Positions 32,186 through 44,670 are shown, counted from the first letter of the stretch. The stretch is DNA of 64,000 nucleotides from Lithodes maja (GCA_037953745.1 JBAKBP010007905.1:31615-95614), one strand, 5' to 3'. Numbers and translations are program-made. The notes: a model not told the origin generated them from the letters alone.

Positions 32186-32665
32186 TTAACCCCTCAGACC
32201 CGGAAGGGCTCTGAGGCATCCATAAAAAACACCCCCCGCGCAACCCGGAAGGGTGCTGAGGCTCCGGCAGCTTGAAAGCCTGTAAGCTTGGTGTGTGAGG
32301 CGTCCGTCCGACGCATGTAAACAACAGCCGGCTGGACCGACGCCGTGCATCTCCGACCACAAGAAGGAGTGCGTCGCTTGTTCGTGTGTGCCTGTATGTT
32401 ATTGTTAAGTAGCGAAAAGTAGTGTAAAGTGGCTGATTTTGCCACAAAGTTATCTCCACGGAAATCGTCATCACAACTGAACCAGTTGACTTGGAGAGCT
32501 CTACTTAACGCCATTCTACAGGTACGAAACACATCTACGCTTGGGGATGCGCGGAAATGCGGAAGCAGTCAAAATAACAAAGATACGGTAGCCTAGGTGT
32601 AGACGTTTTTCGGCCAAAACCCCCGGGTTTCGGTATGGAATACATAGCCGGGTCTGATGGGTTAA
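32186..32665 (-). mobile_element. MITE C2
   Basis: TTAA at both ends, 480 bp, reverse orientation. The paired end motifs are a variant (GCCTCAGAGCCCTTCCGGG and GCCTCAGCACCCTTCCGGG, reverse strand). The GAATGGCGTTAAGTAGAG motif lies 149 bp inside its C-type end. Confidence 0.88.
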
Positions 32666-33409
32666 AAGAGATATAAAAATGGGCATAACAGAGAAAATTA
32701 TGAAAACTATTGGTATTTTCAAATTGAATATACCGTCCTGGTATGCGTATAAAATTAACCAGATAAAAAAATATCTAAATGAGCATAACAGAGAAAATTT
32801 GAAAACTTTTGGTATTTTCAAAATGAATATACAGTACCTGTACCTACAGTAGTCTATTACGTAAAAACTAATCCGATTAAAATGTGTATAAAAAGCAATT
32901 GTCAACAACTGACATATTCACTCTTGAACATCCCCCTCACTTGGCTCTTCTTTGACTCGTATTTTGGCAACTGGCAGGCATTTCTTCCCAACTGGCCCCC
33001 ACCTCTTCCTTTATTTCATCCTCGGTTCTGCTCACATCTTTATTTCTCTGCTCATCCTCAGTTTTTACCATTTCACCTATCTTCTCATTTTCAGCTATGT
33101 TCATTACAGCCCATTCTTCAGTTTCAACTTTCACTTTCGGTCACCTTCGCTAAATCCGCCTCGCTTCCTGCCGTTGTAGTGTCTTGTTTCTTTAAGCCGA
33201 CAGAGAGGAATATTTGCATGAGGCAGTCATCATACCGGTAAGTGTGTAAATCTGCCATGTATGCCATATGGAATACATAGCCGGGGCTGGAGGGTTAATG
33301 ACAATACGAACATTATTATGTTTTCAGGGACAGTACAGTACATAGTAATTAATATTAACACAATCATTAAAAGGCACAGGCTTCAATTCATCCTAAAACT
33401 ACTTAAAAC
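32666..33409. other. AT-rich stretch, no gene; short duplication and solo MITE tip
   Basis: Contains a roughly 100-bp direct repeat (GCATAACAGAGAAAATT at 32694 and 32794). Near 33268-33297 there is an isolated piece matching only the last 28 bp of a C-type end (ATAGCCGGGGCTGGAGGGTTAA region). No coding frame with similarity. Confidence 0.5.
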
Positions 33410-33557
33410 CGAGTGAGAGAACACTGTAAACCGGACACAAATCCCGTCCAACTCGGAAATTTCCGAGATATACAGGGACATCTCCGAGAGGCCGATGCCA
33501 TTCCGAGAAGTACGGGCTTCCGAGTAAAGAGAGTCCGAAATATCGGGGGCTTACTGT
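33410..33557. mobile_element. pogo/Tigger-like fragment
   Basis: On the minus strand from 33555 it reads TACAGTAAGCCCCCGATATT, then TCGGACTC. TA-CAGT followed by a CCCCGATATTTCGGA-type sequence is typical of Tigger/pogo TIRs. Only a small piece; no transposase. Confidence 0.4.
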
Positions 33558-36378
33558 ATTTACCTAATTGCCTAATTGTAGTTTACAGGAGTTGAGCTAA
33601 GCTCGTGTTGTCCCGTCTCTCAGTCTACTTTCATCCAATTTTTTCTTGAAAATATGATGTTCCTTGCCCCTACCACCTCCTCCCCCAGCCCATTCCATTT
33701 GTCAATACATCTATAGGGGAAGCTAAACTTCCTGATATCGTTCTTGCAGGTAGGTCTTTTTACTTTGTAGCTGTGGCCTCTAGTTATTCCTGTATCCATA
33801 ATCAATATATCCTCCCTATCCAGCCTCTCCAGCCCTCGGGTGCATTTGTACATCATTATCATGTCTCCCCTCGCTCTCCTCTCTTTTAGACTCGGTAAAT
33901 TTAATTTGTCTAGCCTTCTTTCATATGGTAGTTCTCTAAGATTTGGAACCAATCTAGTAACTGCTCTCTGGATTCTTTCTAACTTGTGAATATGCTTCTT
34001 AACCCTCGGAATCCGGGAGGCCTCATATGAGGCAAAATCCCGGCTAAATATCGCCGCTATAATCATCAGAACTCGGCAACCACGTGTTGTAGCGGCTTCT
34101 TTAGATGCGGGGACCACACCACTGCTGCATACTCCAATCCTGGTCTAATCATACTTTTTATAATCTTCGCTAACATGTTCTCATCCAAGTACAGTAGTTC
34201 AGAGCAACTTTCATATTCCCGGCCATTGCATACATTCCGCTAAAGAGCTTGTTAATATGTTTCTCTGGCGACAAGTTATCTTGTGTAATCAACCCTAAAT
34301 CCTTTTCTTTATTGGCCTTGCTAATTATATTATCTCCCATCCTGTACTCCCAATTTGGCTATTCACACTTCTTCCCATATTTAACACATGACATTTACTT
34401 ATATTAAATTTCATTTTCCACTTGGTGCTCTATTCGTATATTTTATCTAAATCCCCTTATAACTACTTATATTTGTTATTTGTCTCATAATTTTTATGTC
34501 ATCTGCAAACATTGACATGTAGGAGTTTATGTCTATCGGCAGGTCATTCACGTACATAAGGAACATAAGAGGTGCCAACACAGATCCCTGTGGCACACCA
34601 CTCTCAACTTTCCACCACGATGAGTAAGTTCCTCTAATGTTGGTCCTCATTTCTCTATCTGTTAAATAGCTCTCCATTTCAGCAAACTCCCCCTGACACA
34701 TCCTATCGTCTCAAGCTTAGATAACAATCTCTTATGTGGTACCTTATCGAATGCTTTGGAAAGGTCTAAGTAGATGCAGTCCACCCATCCGCCTCTTTCT
34801 TGCAGTACATCTATCACCCTACTGTAGTAACATAGCAGACTGGTAACACAAGATGTCCCTTCTCTGAATCCAAATTGCTTTGGCGTTATCTTCTTTCTCT
34901 CCAACATTTTCATCCATCTCTTCCTAATTATCTTTTCAAAAATCTTGCATACAATACTAGTACTGTAAGTGAAACTGGTCTATAGTTTAAAGGGTCCATT
35001 CTTGTATATCGGAATGATATTAGCTCTTTTCCATTCAACAGGAACCTGTCCTTTATCTAAGGAAGCTTGAATTGATGTCCCTCACTGGCTCCATTAATTG
35101 CTCTGCACACTCCTTTAAAACCCAGGCAGACACTTCATCCGGACCGGACCTTACTTCAAGTCCTCTCATCACAGATAACAGCTCATCTCTAGTTATTTCA
35201 ACCTTGCTAAGACCACTCTCCAGTACTCCCGCCTGTGGTTCGTCAAAAACTTTCCTCTCTAGTAAAAACCGACCCCAATTTGTTATTCATTACCTCGCAC
35301 ATGTCCGATACATTTTCATACGTCCTAGCATCTACGGTACTCTTAATTTAGTAAATTGTTTCTTTACCTTCAACTTACTGTTTATATATTTATAAAACAA
35401 TTTAGGGTCACTTTCACATTTATTTACTATGTTCTTCTCATAGTTCATTTTAACTTGCCTAATTATGTTAACATATCTATTCCTCTCCTGTTTATATTTA
35501 TTCCGATTACTCTCGGTGTTCCTTCTTCTTAATCTAGCCCAAGCTGCATCACGCCTACCCAGAGCTCTTTTGCATTTCAAATTAAACCATTCTTTCTGCT
35601 TAGTAAAATGTCCAGTTTTGTATCTTGGGACAAACAGATTGGTTCCTTCTCTATAAATTTCGAGGAACCTACTATATTTACCTTGTACATCTTGTTCCTT
35701 CAAAATAAGATCCCAATCTACTCCCTCTAAATATCTTTTCAAGGATACATAATCAGCTTTACTATAATTTAGTCTGTCATTTATATAGCTATTGTCTAAT
35801 CTATTGGCATTACTCGAGATCAACTTTCATTTCAGTAATAGGTGATCACTTTTGCCTACAGGACATAGATAGTTTATATCACTTATTTCGTGAGGATCTT
35901 TTGTAAAAATCAGATCGAGTTTAGAAGGTTCGTTATTACCCCTCATTCTAGTATTCTCCTTCACATGTTGTGCAAGTACATTATCCGTAACCAACTCTAA
36001 TAGCCGACTTCCCCAAGATCTCTGATTTGGCCCTGCATCTCCCGATTCCCAATTAACCTCACCACAGTTGAAATCTCCCACCAAGATCAATCTATTCTTT
36101 CTTAAAAGCAATCTTCTTAACGACTGAATCATATCCTCGACCATCTCCTCAAACTCTAACTCCCTCCATGCTCTGGTCTTTGGTGGCATGTGAACTACTG
36201 CTATGTCTAGCTTTTTTCCTTCTATATCATTGAGTTCAACTGCCATTATTTCTGCCTTGTCATTATTTAACTCCACTTGCTTTGCTGTCATAGGGTTCTT
36301 AACTAATACTGCCACTCCACCTCCCCTTTTTCCCTTTCTATCATATCTCCATATATTATATCCTTCACTAAACACTAT
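33558..36378 (-). pseudogene. CR1/Jockey-like LINE, decayed
   Basis: Endonuclease at 36375-35830: RYDRKGKRGGGVAVLVKN, VGDFNCGEVNWE, KSDHLLL. An in-frame TGA at 35827-35829 follows, after which the same frame continues. RT pieces are ITPKQFGFREGTS, LDLSKAFDKVPHKRLL, VESGVPQGSVLAPLMFLMYV and MFADD, separated by frameshifts and stops. The C-terminus (LERIQRAVTRLVPNLRELPY) is interrupted by a 100-bp TTAA fragment. The 3' end has CAATTAGGCAATTAGG-type tail repeats. Multiple lesions, so an old copy. Confidence 0.85.
33999..34100. mobile_element. short D-type TTAA insertion in the LINE
   Basis: Begins TTAACCCTCGGAATCCGGGA followed by the palindrome GCCTCATATGAGGC, like the left end of MITE D at 49505. 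It is about 100 bp, separating the HLKK and KHIHKLERIQ codons of the LINE. The far TTAA has mutated (CTTTAG). Confidence 0.6.
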
Positions 36379-36719
36379 TGTTACGCCCCTCTGGGACTAG
36401 AAGCTAGGTAATAGTTTACAAGTAATTCGACCTGATTATCCAGAGGTGTAGACACCCCAGAGGGACAACACAAAGACAGACGTGAGAGGATATAGACGCT
36501 AACTAGTATAAGTACCAGAAACCCAAGTTCTTATGGCACTATGATAATATATGTCTATAATCTAAGTGATTATTAGAGTATATCCTCTCCCCACCAGACA
36601 CCCCCTAGCAGGCACTATTATAACAATCCCAGGTATACAGTATAGGTAAAACAAAATATTAGTATGGCTTGAGCAAAAGAATAAATAGTCACCAGAGTAA
36701 AACAACAAAGAAACACTCA
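36379..36719. other. LTR-like sequence, left part
   Basis: Starts TGTTACGCCCCTCTGGGACT and has CACCCCAGAGGG about 75 bp later. It could be an LTR or other repeat. It is the target of the RTE-like LINE; the target resumes at 39478. No gene seen. Confidence 0.35.
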
Positions 36720-39477
36720 AGAAACACACGGAAGAAAATCGAAAATTTTGGAATAAAGTCAATAAATGTATAAGAGAAAGGCAAGAGTGTACACAAGTAA
36801 TATTAGTAGGCGACATGAATGGTAGAGTTGGAAACGAGGAGATAGAAGGTATAGTGGGTAAATGGGGTGTGGAGGGTAGGAATATGAATGGTGACTTCCT
36901 TTTAGAAGTATGTGCGGAGAGAGAGCTGTTTCTGGCTAACACATTTTTTGAACATCGTCACATTCATAGATATACATGGCACAGAGGTGAAGGTGAGCAG
37001 GAACAGAAATCTCTAATTGACTACGCCATGATGGACTCTGGACTAAAAGGAAGAATTTTAGATTCAAAAGCTGTAAGAGGTATGCTGACGGGATCAGACC
37101 ACTATACAGTGCTGACAAAAGTGAGGATAAGGAAAGAGTGGAAATATGAGAGGAAAGAGAGAAAACTGACAGTAGAGAGAATAAATGTGAGAAAATTAAA
37201 TGAAGAATGTAATGCAACAAAATGCAAGGACATCCTGAAAGAGACTATAAAGGACATGGATGTTATGATAGATCTGGGAAATACTGTAGACGAAGTATGG
37301 AAAGGTACAAGAGACTCCATGATTAAAGCAGCTGAGAAAGTATGTGGGAAGAAAACCTTTAAAATGTGGAAGAAGAAAGGTAACGCATGGTTTAGTAAAG
37401 CGATAGAAGAAATAGTGAAAAAGAAGAAAGAGTTCAGAAAGAGTATGCTGCAAAAGAATATACCTAGAGAAACTAGAGATGCGAGGAAAGAAGAATATAA
37501 AAATTTGAAACAAAGAGTGAAGAGGGCGATACAAGACGCTAAAAGGAAGACAGATGAGGCATATGGGAGAAAGATTAGTGAACAGTTTCTGAATGACAGG
37601 AAAGCATACTACAGAGCTGTGAAAGAAGCCAGAGGGAAGAAGACTGAGAGTGTCTCAGGTGGTAGGATGAGGGACATGAATGGGGAAGTGGTAGAGGGTG
37701 ATGGTGTGGTGAAAGTATGGAAAGATCATTTTAGTAGCTTAGCTGTAAAGAGTAGGGGGAAGGCAAAGATCTCATCCATAGGAATGGAGAGAGGTAGAAT
37801 AAACAGGGTAGTTGAAAGCCAGATAAGCAGAGAAGTAAAAGAAGCAATCAATAGACTTAAAATGGGCAAAGCTGCTGGAGTAGATAACATCCCAGGTGAA
37901 ATGCTGAGATATGGAGGAGAAGAAGCTGTTGACATAATGCATAGGTTATGTAAATTAGCATGGGAAAAGGAAAGTGTACCAGAGGACTGGAGGAAAGCAG
38001 TGATAGTACCCTTGTACAAAGGGAAGGGTTGTAAAGAAGAGTGTAAGAATTATAGGGGAATTAGCTTGCTTAGCATACCTGGAAAGGTACACGCAAGAGT
38101 AGTAACACAGAGGCTACAGAAGATAACGGATGACAAAATAGGCGAGGAACAGGGAGGTTTCAGAAAGGGCAGGGGCTGCGTTGACCAGATAGCCTCAATG
38201 CGATTGTTGGTAGAGAAGTATCTGGCCAAAAACAGAAAACTCTATGCAGCATTCATGGATTTGGAAAAAGCCTACGACAAAGTAGACTGGGAGGGCCTGT
38301 GGGATGTGTTAACAGTATATGGTGTGGGAGGAAAGTTGCTAATGGCAGTAAAATCTTTTTATAGGAATGCAATGGCAAATGTGAAGGTAGGGGATAAGTT
38401 AAGTGAAAGTTTTGAGGTCAATGTAGGTGTAAGACAGGGATGTGTCATGTCAGCTTGGTTGTTCAATATATACATGGATGGAGTGATTAGGGAATGTAGG
38501 GCTGTATCAATGGGTGTGGGAGCTAGACTGGAATCAGAGGGAAGAACATGGAAGATTTTAACATGCCTATATGTGGACGATGCAGTCCTGTTGGCGGAAA
38601 ATGCTGAAGAACTTCAGAGAGTGGTCACTGACTTTGACAGGGTATGTGAAAAGAGAAAGTTAAAGGTCAATGTAGGGAAATGTAAGGTAATGGTGTTTGA
38701 GAGAAGAATGCATGAAACTATAGATTTTAAGGACAAATATAGAATCAAGAAAGAACACAAGAAAAGTTGTAAAATAAAATTGAAAAATGAAGTACGTACT
38801 AGAAGAGGTTGAAAGTTTCAAGTATTTGGGAGCTGTACTATGCAAATATGGTAAAAAGGAGTGAGATAAAAGAGAGAAAAATGCAAGGGAGAAAAGTGAT
38901 TGGAGAACTTGATAGTATTCTCAAAGGAAGAATGGTTAGCCAGGAAGTCAAAAAGTCACTGAGAAACAGTGTGCTGCTCCCAACACTCTCGTATGGAAGC
39001 GAGACATGGACGGCAAGTGACGAGGACCTCTTCAAACTAAGAGCTGTGGAGATGAGCTTTTTCAGAATGGCAGCTGGCATGAATAGGCTAGATGGGCCAA
39101 GTAATAGGGAAGTGTACGAGTCCTTTGGAATGGAAGAGCAGGCTTTGGGCATTGATTGTGGTGTGGTTGAGTGGATAAAGAGAAGTACTTTGAGGTGGTA
39201 TGGTCATGTTCAGAGAATGGATGAAGACAGAATGCCAAGAAAGATATATGGGAGTCAGGTGAGTGGAACCGATAGTAGTGGAAGACCACCTATGGTATGG
39301 GAAAAGAAAGTGGAAAAATATATTGAAGAAAAACTTCCACGTAGTGGAAGGGGCATTGTGGCACGGGCAAAGGAGGCATGTCTTGACAAAGTAGCTTGGA
39401 GACGTTTCTGTCATGGCCATCCTCTAGTGGAGGTTTCCCAGGGGGAAGCAAGGCGTCGGAGATGATGATGATGATGA
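36720..39477 (+). mobile_element. RTE-like LINE, 5'-truncated, with target duplication
   Basis: GAAACACTCA flanks it at 36710-36719 and 39478-39487. The 3' end is a (GAT)n run (39461-39476) immediately after the ORF. The 5' end begins within the endonuclease. Confidence 0.85.
36722..39465 (+). pseudogene. LINE endonuclease/RT protein, one frameshift
   Basis: The open frame starts in the endonuclease (VILVGDMNGRVG; later GSDHYTVLTKVRI) and runs to a stop at 38812. The RT has GKAAGVDNIPGEMLRYG, VPLYKGKG, EEQGGFRKGRGCVDQI, MDLEKAYDKVDWEGLW, VGVRQGCVMSAWLFNIYMDG and the catalytic YVDD near 38573. A frameshift near 38795 moves on to EEVESFKYLGAVL and the C-terminal part SYGSETWTASDEDLFKLRAV...STLRWYGHVQRM, ending at 39465. 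Only one lesion plus the 5' truncation. RTE clade is my best reading. Confidence 0.85.
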
Positions 39478-39651
39478 GAAACACTCACACTAATACATAT
39501 ACAAAAACAGGGGACGAATTATAACCAATATATTTATAAAAGATTTTAATAAAATAAAGTTTTACTTACAAGGGGTTATTCAAGTTATAAAATGAATATG
39601 TTAAACAATTAAATCAAAAGTGAATTTAGTTAATAAATAATCAAAGTGAAT
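39478..39651. other. continuation of the LTR-like target sequence
   Basis: AT-rich, no gene; begins with the right copy of the LINE target duplication. Confidence 0.4.
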
Positions 39652-40014
39652 TTAACGAGTTGGTAGCAGGGCGTTGTCATCACTGTTACCAAGCGTGGGA
39701 AAGAGCGAGAGAGAGACTATTGCATAACAGTGTCTCTCCAGACAAGGGGAGGGGAGGAGGGCAGGGAGGTTGCCTCAGCCATACATTATGTAACTCCCGG
39801 CCTGTATCGCCGATTTTGACCATCCAAACACTGTTTCCACTTGTTTTATTGTTGTAACAGGTTAATAACTTTATAATCAACCTATAATAGGCGCATATGG
39901 ATAAGTATTAATGCTATTTATGGTAAAATAACGATGTTAGTGATGGGAACAGCTCAAATACGTGCACACAGGAATGTGGTGTCTCATACCCCCCATACGC
40001 ACGTCTTAGGTTAA
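39652..40014 (-). mobile_element. MITE B3, short B variant with TTAA at both ends
   Basis: Inverted B element lacking the A/T-tract half and the palindromic tail, yet flanked by TTAA on both sides (39652-39655 and 40011-40014). The break lies at AACTCG of the B consensus. Confidence 0.75.
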
Positions 40015-40133
40015 TGCCAATGGCTAATTGATATCATTTGATATTTTCTTAACTCTCCACTTTTATCTTACAAAGGGTTCGGTAACTCATATGAGTTACT
40101 AGTTTGTGGAAGTTTAACATACCACTTTTGACT

Positions 40134-41200
40134 TTAACCCTCCAGCCCCGGCTATGTATTATATATACAGTCGACGCTCGATTTAACGGACCCCGATACA
40201 ACGGATTTCGGATTTAACGGACTCTGTCCATAGCCGGACAATGGACCCAGCAACGGACAAAGTCCGTTGCTCGAAAAAAAGTTGGAGCAAAGTCCGTTGC
40301 TCTATCTATTTATCTCTCTAATGCACTACCTAAATCCCTTATACATTAACATAACTATGTCTTATTTGGACTTTTTGTAATCTTTGAATCATTTCTAATG
40401 TGATGGAATTGAAAAATATAATATCCTTCCAGCACATAGATAAATAATAAATAAGATAGTCAACAAAATATTTCAACTCTCCCCTCCGTGCGAGCAGATG
40501 GTAGATTTACGTTTGATAGATTTTTTGTTTTGTTTTTTTCCCTCGATATACACTCTCTTTCTATCTATCTATCTCTCTAATGCACTACCTAAATCCCTTA
40601 TACATTAACATAACTATGTCTTATTTGGACTTTTTGTAATCTTTGAATCATTTCTAATGTGATGGAATTGAAAAATATAATATCCTTCCAGCACATAGAT
40701 AAATAATAAAGAAGATAGTCAAAGAAATATTTCAACCCTCCCCTCCGTCTATGCGCCGAGCTTCCCAGACGGGAGATTTACGTTTGATAGATTTTTGTTT
40801 TTTTTTGTTCCCACGGTATACACAAAATGATGGGGAAATATTATAACATGTTTTTAATTGACATTTGTGTCGTTTTTGCCGATTATGAGTTGGTGGAAAA
40901 AATGTCTTTAATTCTATCATATCGGAAATGATTCACAGATTATATAGAGACCAAATAACATACACTTTTAAGTGTGTTCAATAGTTTTGCATTATCAATA
41001 GGGTGTAGCACAAGGCTTATCAACATTATCACAGTAACGGGGTCGGGGTTGAGGCGGGACGGGGAGGGGAGGGAGTAGGCCTACAGAGGAGGGGATATCC
41101 TTCCTTTTTTTTTTTTTTTTTTTTCTCCATGTGAAATTTATCATATCAATGACAAATAAGACCTTTATTATGTTTTCAGGGACAGTACAGCACAACGTGT

Positions 41201-41249
<49 letters not shown>

Positions 41250-41799
41250 AGGCGAAATACGAAGGCAATTTTCCAGCTACGGACTTTTTCCAGCAACGGA
41301 CTCGGTCTCCCCCCTATTAGTCCGTTAAATCGAGCGTCGACTGTATATTCCTCGAAATCCGGGTGTTTTGGCCGAAAAACGTCTAAGCTAGGCTACCGTA
41401 TATTCGTTAATCAGACTGCTTCCCGCATTCCCGCGCATCCCCAAGCGTAGCTGTGTTATTTACCTGTAGAATGGCATTAAGTAGAGCTCTCTAAGTCAAC
41501 TGGTTGAGCTGTGATGATGATTTCATTGGAGATAACTTTATGGCCAAAACAGCCACTTTACACCACTTTTCGATACTTAACAACAACATACAGGCACACA
41601 CGAACAAGCGACGCTCTCCTTCTTGTGGCCGGAGATGCGGAGCGTCGGTCCAGCCGGCTGTTGTTTACATGCGTCGGACCGACGCCTCGCACACCAAGCT
41701 CACAGGCTGTGACGTCATGGGTGTTTAAGAGACCATCCGGGTTCCTGTTACATGCTTTTTAATGGGCGTTCAAGAGCCCATCCGGGAACGGAGGGTTAA
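40134..41799 (+). mobile_element. MITE C3, interrupted by a pogo-like element
   Basis: TTAA at 40134-40137 and 41796-41799. Its first 30 bp (TTAACCCTCCAGCCCCGGC) are followed by a pogo-like insertion at a TA in the TATATA stretch; the rest of C resumes at 41344. Without the insert it is about 490 bp. GAATGGCATTAAGTAGAG is at 41470. Confidence 0.88.
40168..41343. mobile_element. pogo/Tigger-like non-autonomous element
   Basis: The TIR CAGTCGACGCTCGATTTAAC matches the reverse complement at 41324-41343, and TA flanks both ends. It is 1176 bp with no transposase. It contains a 259-bp direct duplication (40305-40560 and 40564-40820) and long homopolymers (T at 41107-41124, A at 41205-41247). Confidence 0.85.
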
Positions 41800-42146
41800 G
41801 ATAAGTCGTTCACACCACTTTTTTATTGAGTCTGAATAATAGATCTCTGTTTTGTGGTTTCTTTTGTGGGATGTTTGTTAATGTTATGGGTTCGAACCCC
41901 ACCTGTAACGTTACATGGTGCCGTGACCAGGATATTCCTTTCTTACCCTCGTCGTTTGGTGGTAATTGTAGACTTTAATGAATCATTAAGTCTCTCGCTA
42001 TGCGGCTTGGACACCTCATCTCATTATTATGTTTTGTTTATGATTTGTGGTGTGTCATTCGGCCTCCACCAATTTAAATACCCATCATAAGTGTTTCTCG
42101 CTCATTCTAATTTCACATATAGTTTTGTTCATTCTTTCATTTAATC
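41800..42146 (+). promoter_or_regulatory. LTR-retrotransposon leader with candidate primer-binding site
   Basis: TGGTGCCGTGACCAGG at 41916-41931 looks like a tRNA primer-binding site 230 bp upstream of a gag-like ATG. Upstream sequence would be LTR, but its boundaries are not seen because MITE C3 adjoins. Confidence 0.45.
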
Positions 42147-42293
42147 ATGGATTTTAACCTCAGTGATTTTGTTGCTGACCCCTCCCTGGGCACCTTATCT
42201 ACTTCCAAAATTAGGAAAGTCGACTGGATTGCTTTAGCTACAAAGTATGCAGCACCATATAAAACTAGTGATACTAAAGGTGAGATCATATAA
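42147..42293 (+). pseudogene. gag N-terminus of an LTR retrotransposon
   Basis: ATG at 42147; 48 codons (MDFNLSDFVADPSLGTLS...IALATKYAAPY) to a stop at 42291. The form 'DPSLxTL..xKxDWIALAxKY' resembles the start of gypsy gag proteins. Everything after it is replaced by unrelated sequence. Confidence 0.5.
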
Positions 42294-42904
42294 ATTGCCA
42301 GCAAGGCGCAAATAACCGAAAAAAATCGCTGTAATAATAGACGCAAACTTAACCGCGGCGATCGACCTATGTAAACATGACGACCGCACGCCCGGACACT
42401 ACATCCATCCCATATAGGCTAAACCATAATTTCATCTTTACATATACTGGTACACTAGCCTAATAGCCTACTGTAGACAAAAAAGAATGGACTCGGCTTT
42501 GGTTTGACACTCTGGCTAGATGGGTGGAGATCTCCAGATGTTCTCTATTAAATTTATGGTCACTGTGTGACTGTGAAGCTATTTCGGTATTAGGCCTATT
42601 CAAGCAACCTTTTGCAGCAATTAGATTGCTTTGGGTCACAACCATTACGTTCATTTCTAATTTGACAATTTTTGGAAAATTGGTTCGAGCACGAGGTGCC
42701 AGGTGGGGCTACCACCCAGGGGGCAAATAACAGCTCCAGCCGCCAGCCTGGCCGTGGGATAGGTAAGTCTTGGAAACAAAAAATAGAAAAAAACAAAAAA
42801 CGGTAAAAAATAGGTTAGCCTAATGGTTGCTCAACTTGCGTGAATTGCGTCGTGACCGAAATCGTGCGTAGGCTAAATCGCCACGAAAAATTTATTGAAT
42901 ACCC
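42294..42904. other. no gene seen
   Basis: AT-balanced unique-looking DNA, without TTAA element ends or long frames of recognisable similarity. Confidence 0.4.
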
Positions 42905-43650
42905 TGTAGTTGAATTAGGCCATTGCCGCCTGAGGCAGCCATCAAAAGCCACAGGGAGAAACTGACCAAATCTAGGGCAGTTTTTAAGGTACAAAAGAAC
43001 CTCCTTCCACCCCAGAGCTACCACCCAACATCACCCACAAAAAGTACTGTGAGTATACTTAAGAAGTCGGCCAGCCTAGGCAACATAGACCTAGGTCCAC
43101 CCAAATACTCTGACATACTCAAACCAAAAAGTCTTCCAACCTCATCCCCAAAGAGAGGCTCCAACGATGAGGCTACAAATAGCATACCCAGCATCATCAT
43201 CACCACCTCAGACAAGATTGTCGATCTAGGACTAGGGAGTATGCCAGCCAACATCACCCTCTCCTTTGCCCCTCAACTTTTTCTTCATAATTGCTGAGGG
43301 GCACAGGGCCCTGGGTGGGGCTTTGGTTTCCCAGGCGTTATGGCACCCTCCTCAGCTCCCCGCCATGGAGTGGCTTCGGTCACCCAGGCTTTATTGTGGT
43401 CAGCAGGGAGTTCTGTGGGGGGTGCTCGGTTATGGCCTTGGCCTTGCTCGGGGCTTTGGGGCTGTTCGGCCAGGCAGCTTGGGGAACAACAACAATAACA
43501 ACCCTCTCGCTTGTGGAGGATTGAGATACAGATAGGCCTAGCATTCCCAGCACCACACCTACCTCTCCAAAAAACAATATTGTTGATCTAGGACTTGGGA
43601 GTATGCCAGCTAACATCAACCTCTCGCTTGCCAGGGCTCCCGACTACTCC
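42905..43650 (+). pseudogene. LINE ORF1 fragment, interrupted by retroposon E1
   Basis: PPEAAIKSHREKLTKSRAVF and the segment VDLGLGSMPANITLS resemble the low-complexity front of CR1/Jockey-like ORF1 proteins. The VDLGLGSMPANI segment occurs twice (about 43220 and 43575), a local duplication. Belongs with the CCCH-finger part at 44.2 kb. Confidence 0.5.
43269..43500 (+). mobile_element. short retroposon E1 (LINE 3' end, AAC tail)
   Basis: 232 bp ending GGGAACAACAACAATAACA. The likely 13-bp target duplication ACCCTCTCSYTTG lies at 43256-43268 and 43501-43513 (two mismatches). The last 80 bp resemble the 3' end of the LINE nested in PB1 (GGGGCTGTTCGGCCAGGCAG), so it is a 5'-truncated copy of a related LINE. 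Confidence 0.75.
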
Positions 43651-43689
43651 CTGGCCCCCACGATTCCTCGCCCAACATCACCCAACCGA

Positions 43690-44150
43690 GAGAGAACACT
43701 CCAGGGTGCAGAAGCTACAGGACCAGTCACTATCGACCAATCTAATTACACGCGGGGAAACGGTTGCAAAATTATTGGTAAATCTTTTAACTCACACGAA
43801 TCTAAGAATTTCTTCTTCAATCGAGTTGTCAACTTGTGGAATGGGCTTCCCCGAAACGTTATAGACTGCATCACCGTTGATTCATTTAAACTCCGGCTAG
43901 ACAAATATCTCGCATCAAACCCGCGACTGACTGCGTTTGTAAATGAATAACTTTATTTTATCCCCCCCTCAGTTACTAACCCATCTGTCCCCTACTAACT
44001 TCCTAATCCTGCCACGGACATTAGTTCCGGGACAGTAATTCCCTTTCCAATGTTCCCTTACCCACTCTAAACCACTGTTTGGACACTTGATCTTCAGTGT
44101 TTTGGAGGACAAGCAACCTAGAAGGGTCACTAGATCTGTTGTTGCTTGAT
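43690..44150 (+). pseudogene. 3' end of another CR1-like LINE
   Basis: Frame to 43950: RGNGCKIIGKSFNSHESKNF then FNRVVNLWNGLPRNVIDCIT and FKLRLDKYLASNPRL, the typical C-terminal tail of CR1-like RT proteins, followed by 3' UTR-like sequence. It sits between two pieces of a LINE ORF1, so it was probably inserted there. Confidence 0.65.
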
Positions 44151-44670
44151 TTCCTTTGTACTCCTTTGTACAAGCATCACCGAACGACACACTCAAAGGG
44201 GTAAGCTCCGCGGGGACACCGATTCACGTGCAACCCCAAAAGCGCCAGCATCGCAGAGGAAACAAAAGCAGATACCAGTATGCAGGCACAATAAAATTGA
44301 AGCTTGCAAATACGGCCGAGCAGGCACCAACTGTCCCTTCTCCCACCCAAGGACATGTTCAAAATACATGAGACATGGCCTGAACAACAGAGTTGGGTGT
44401 AAAAAGGGATAACAATGTAAAGACTTTCATCAAGTGCTAAGCAAATTCTCCCTAGAAAACAGGACTTACACCATTCCGGACTGCAAATACCCCCACACCA
44501 TAGGAACCAAAAGGCCTAACAGAGAGCAACAACCTCCACCAGTACCATCCAATCAAACCAGGGGACATCCATCCAGCAGAACCCCAAAGGGCGGGTGCCC
44601 AACCCCGAAAGGAGTTGAAATAGGGGAGCTATCCCCCCGCCAAAGGCGGCTTTCTAGGGCCTTTTCCTAG
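44151..44670 (+). pseudogene. LINE ORF1 with CCCH zinc finger
   Basis: VCRHNKIEACKYGRAGTNCP followed by FSHPRTC, then GLNNRVGCKKG: a C-x8-C-x3-H type finger found in ORF1 of CR1-like LINEs, probably binding the LINE RNA. A stop follows at 44410; degenerate proline-rich sequence continues to 44670. Confidence 0.65.

Noticed and set aside
41876..41910. GGTTCGAACCCC as a tRNA gene T arm
   Set aside because: No A box or cloverleaf upstream; it sits just before a candidate primer-binding site and is better left unassigned.
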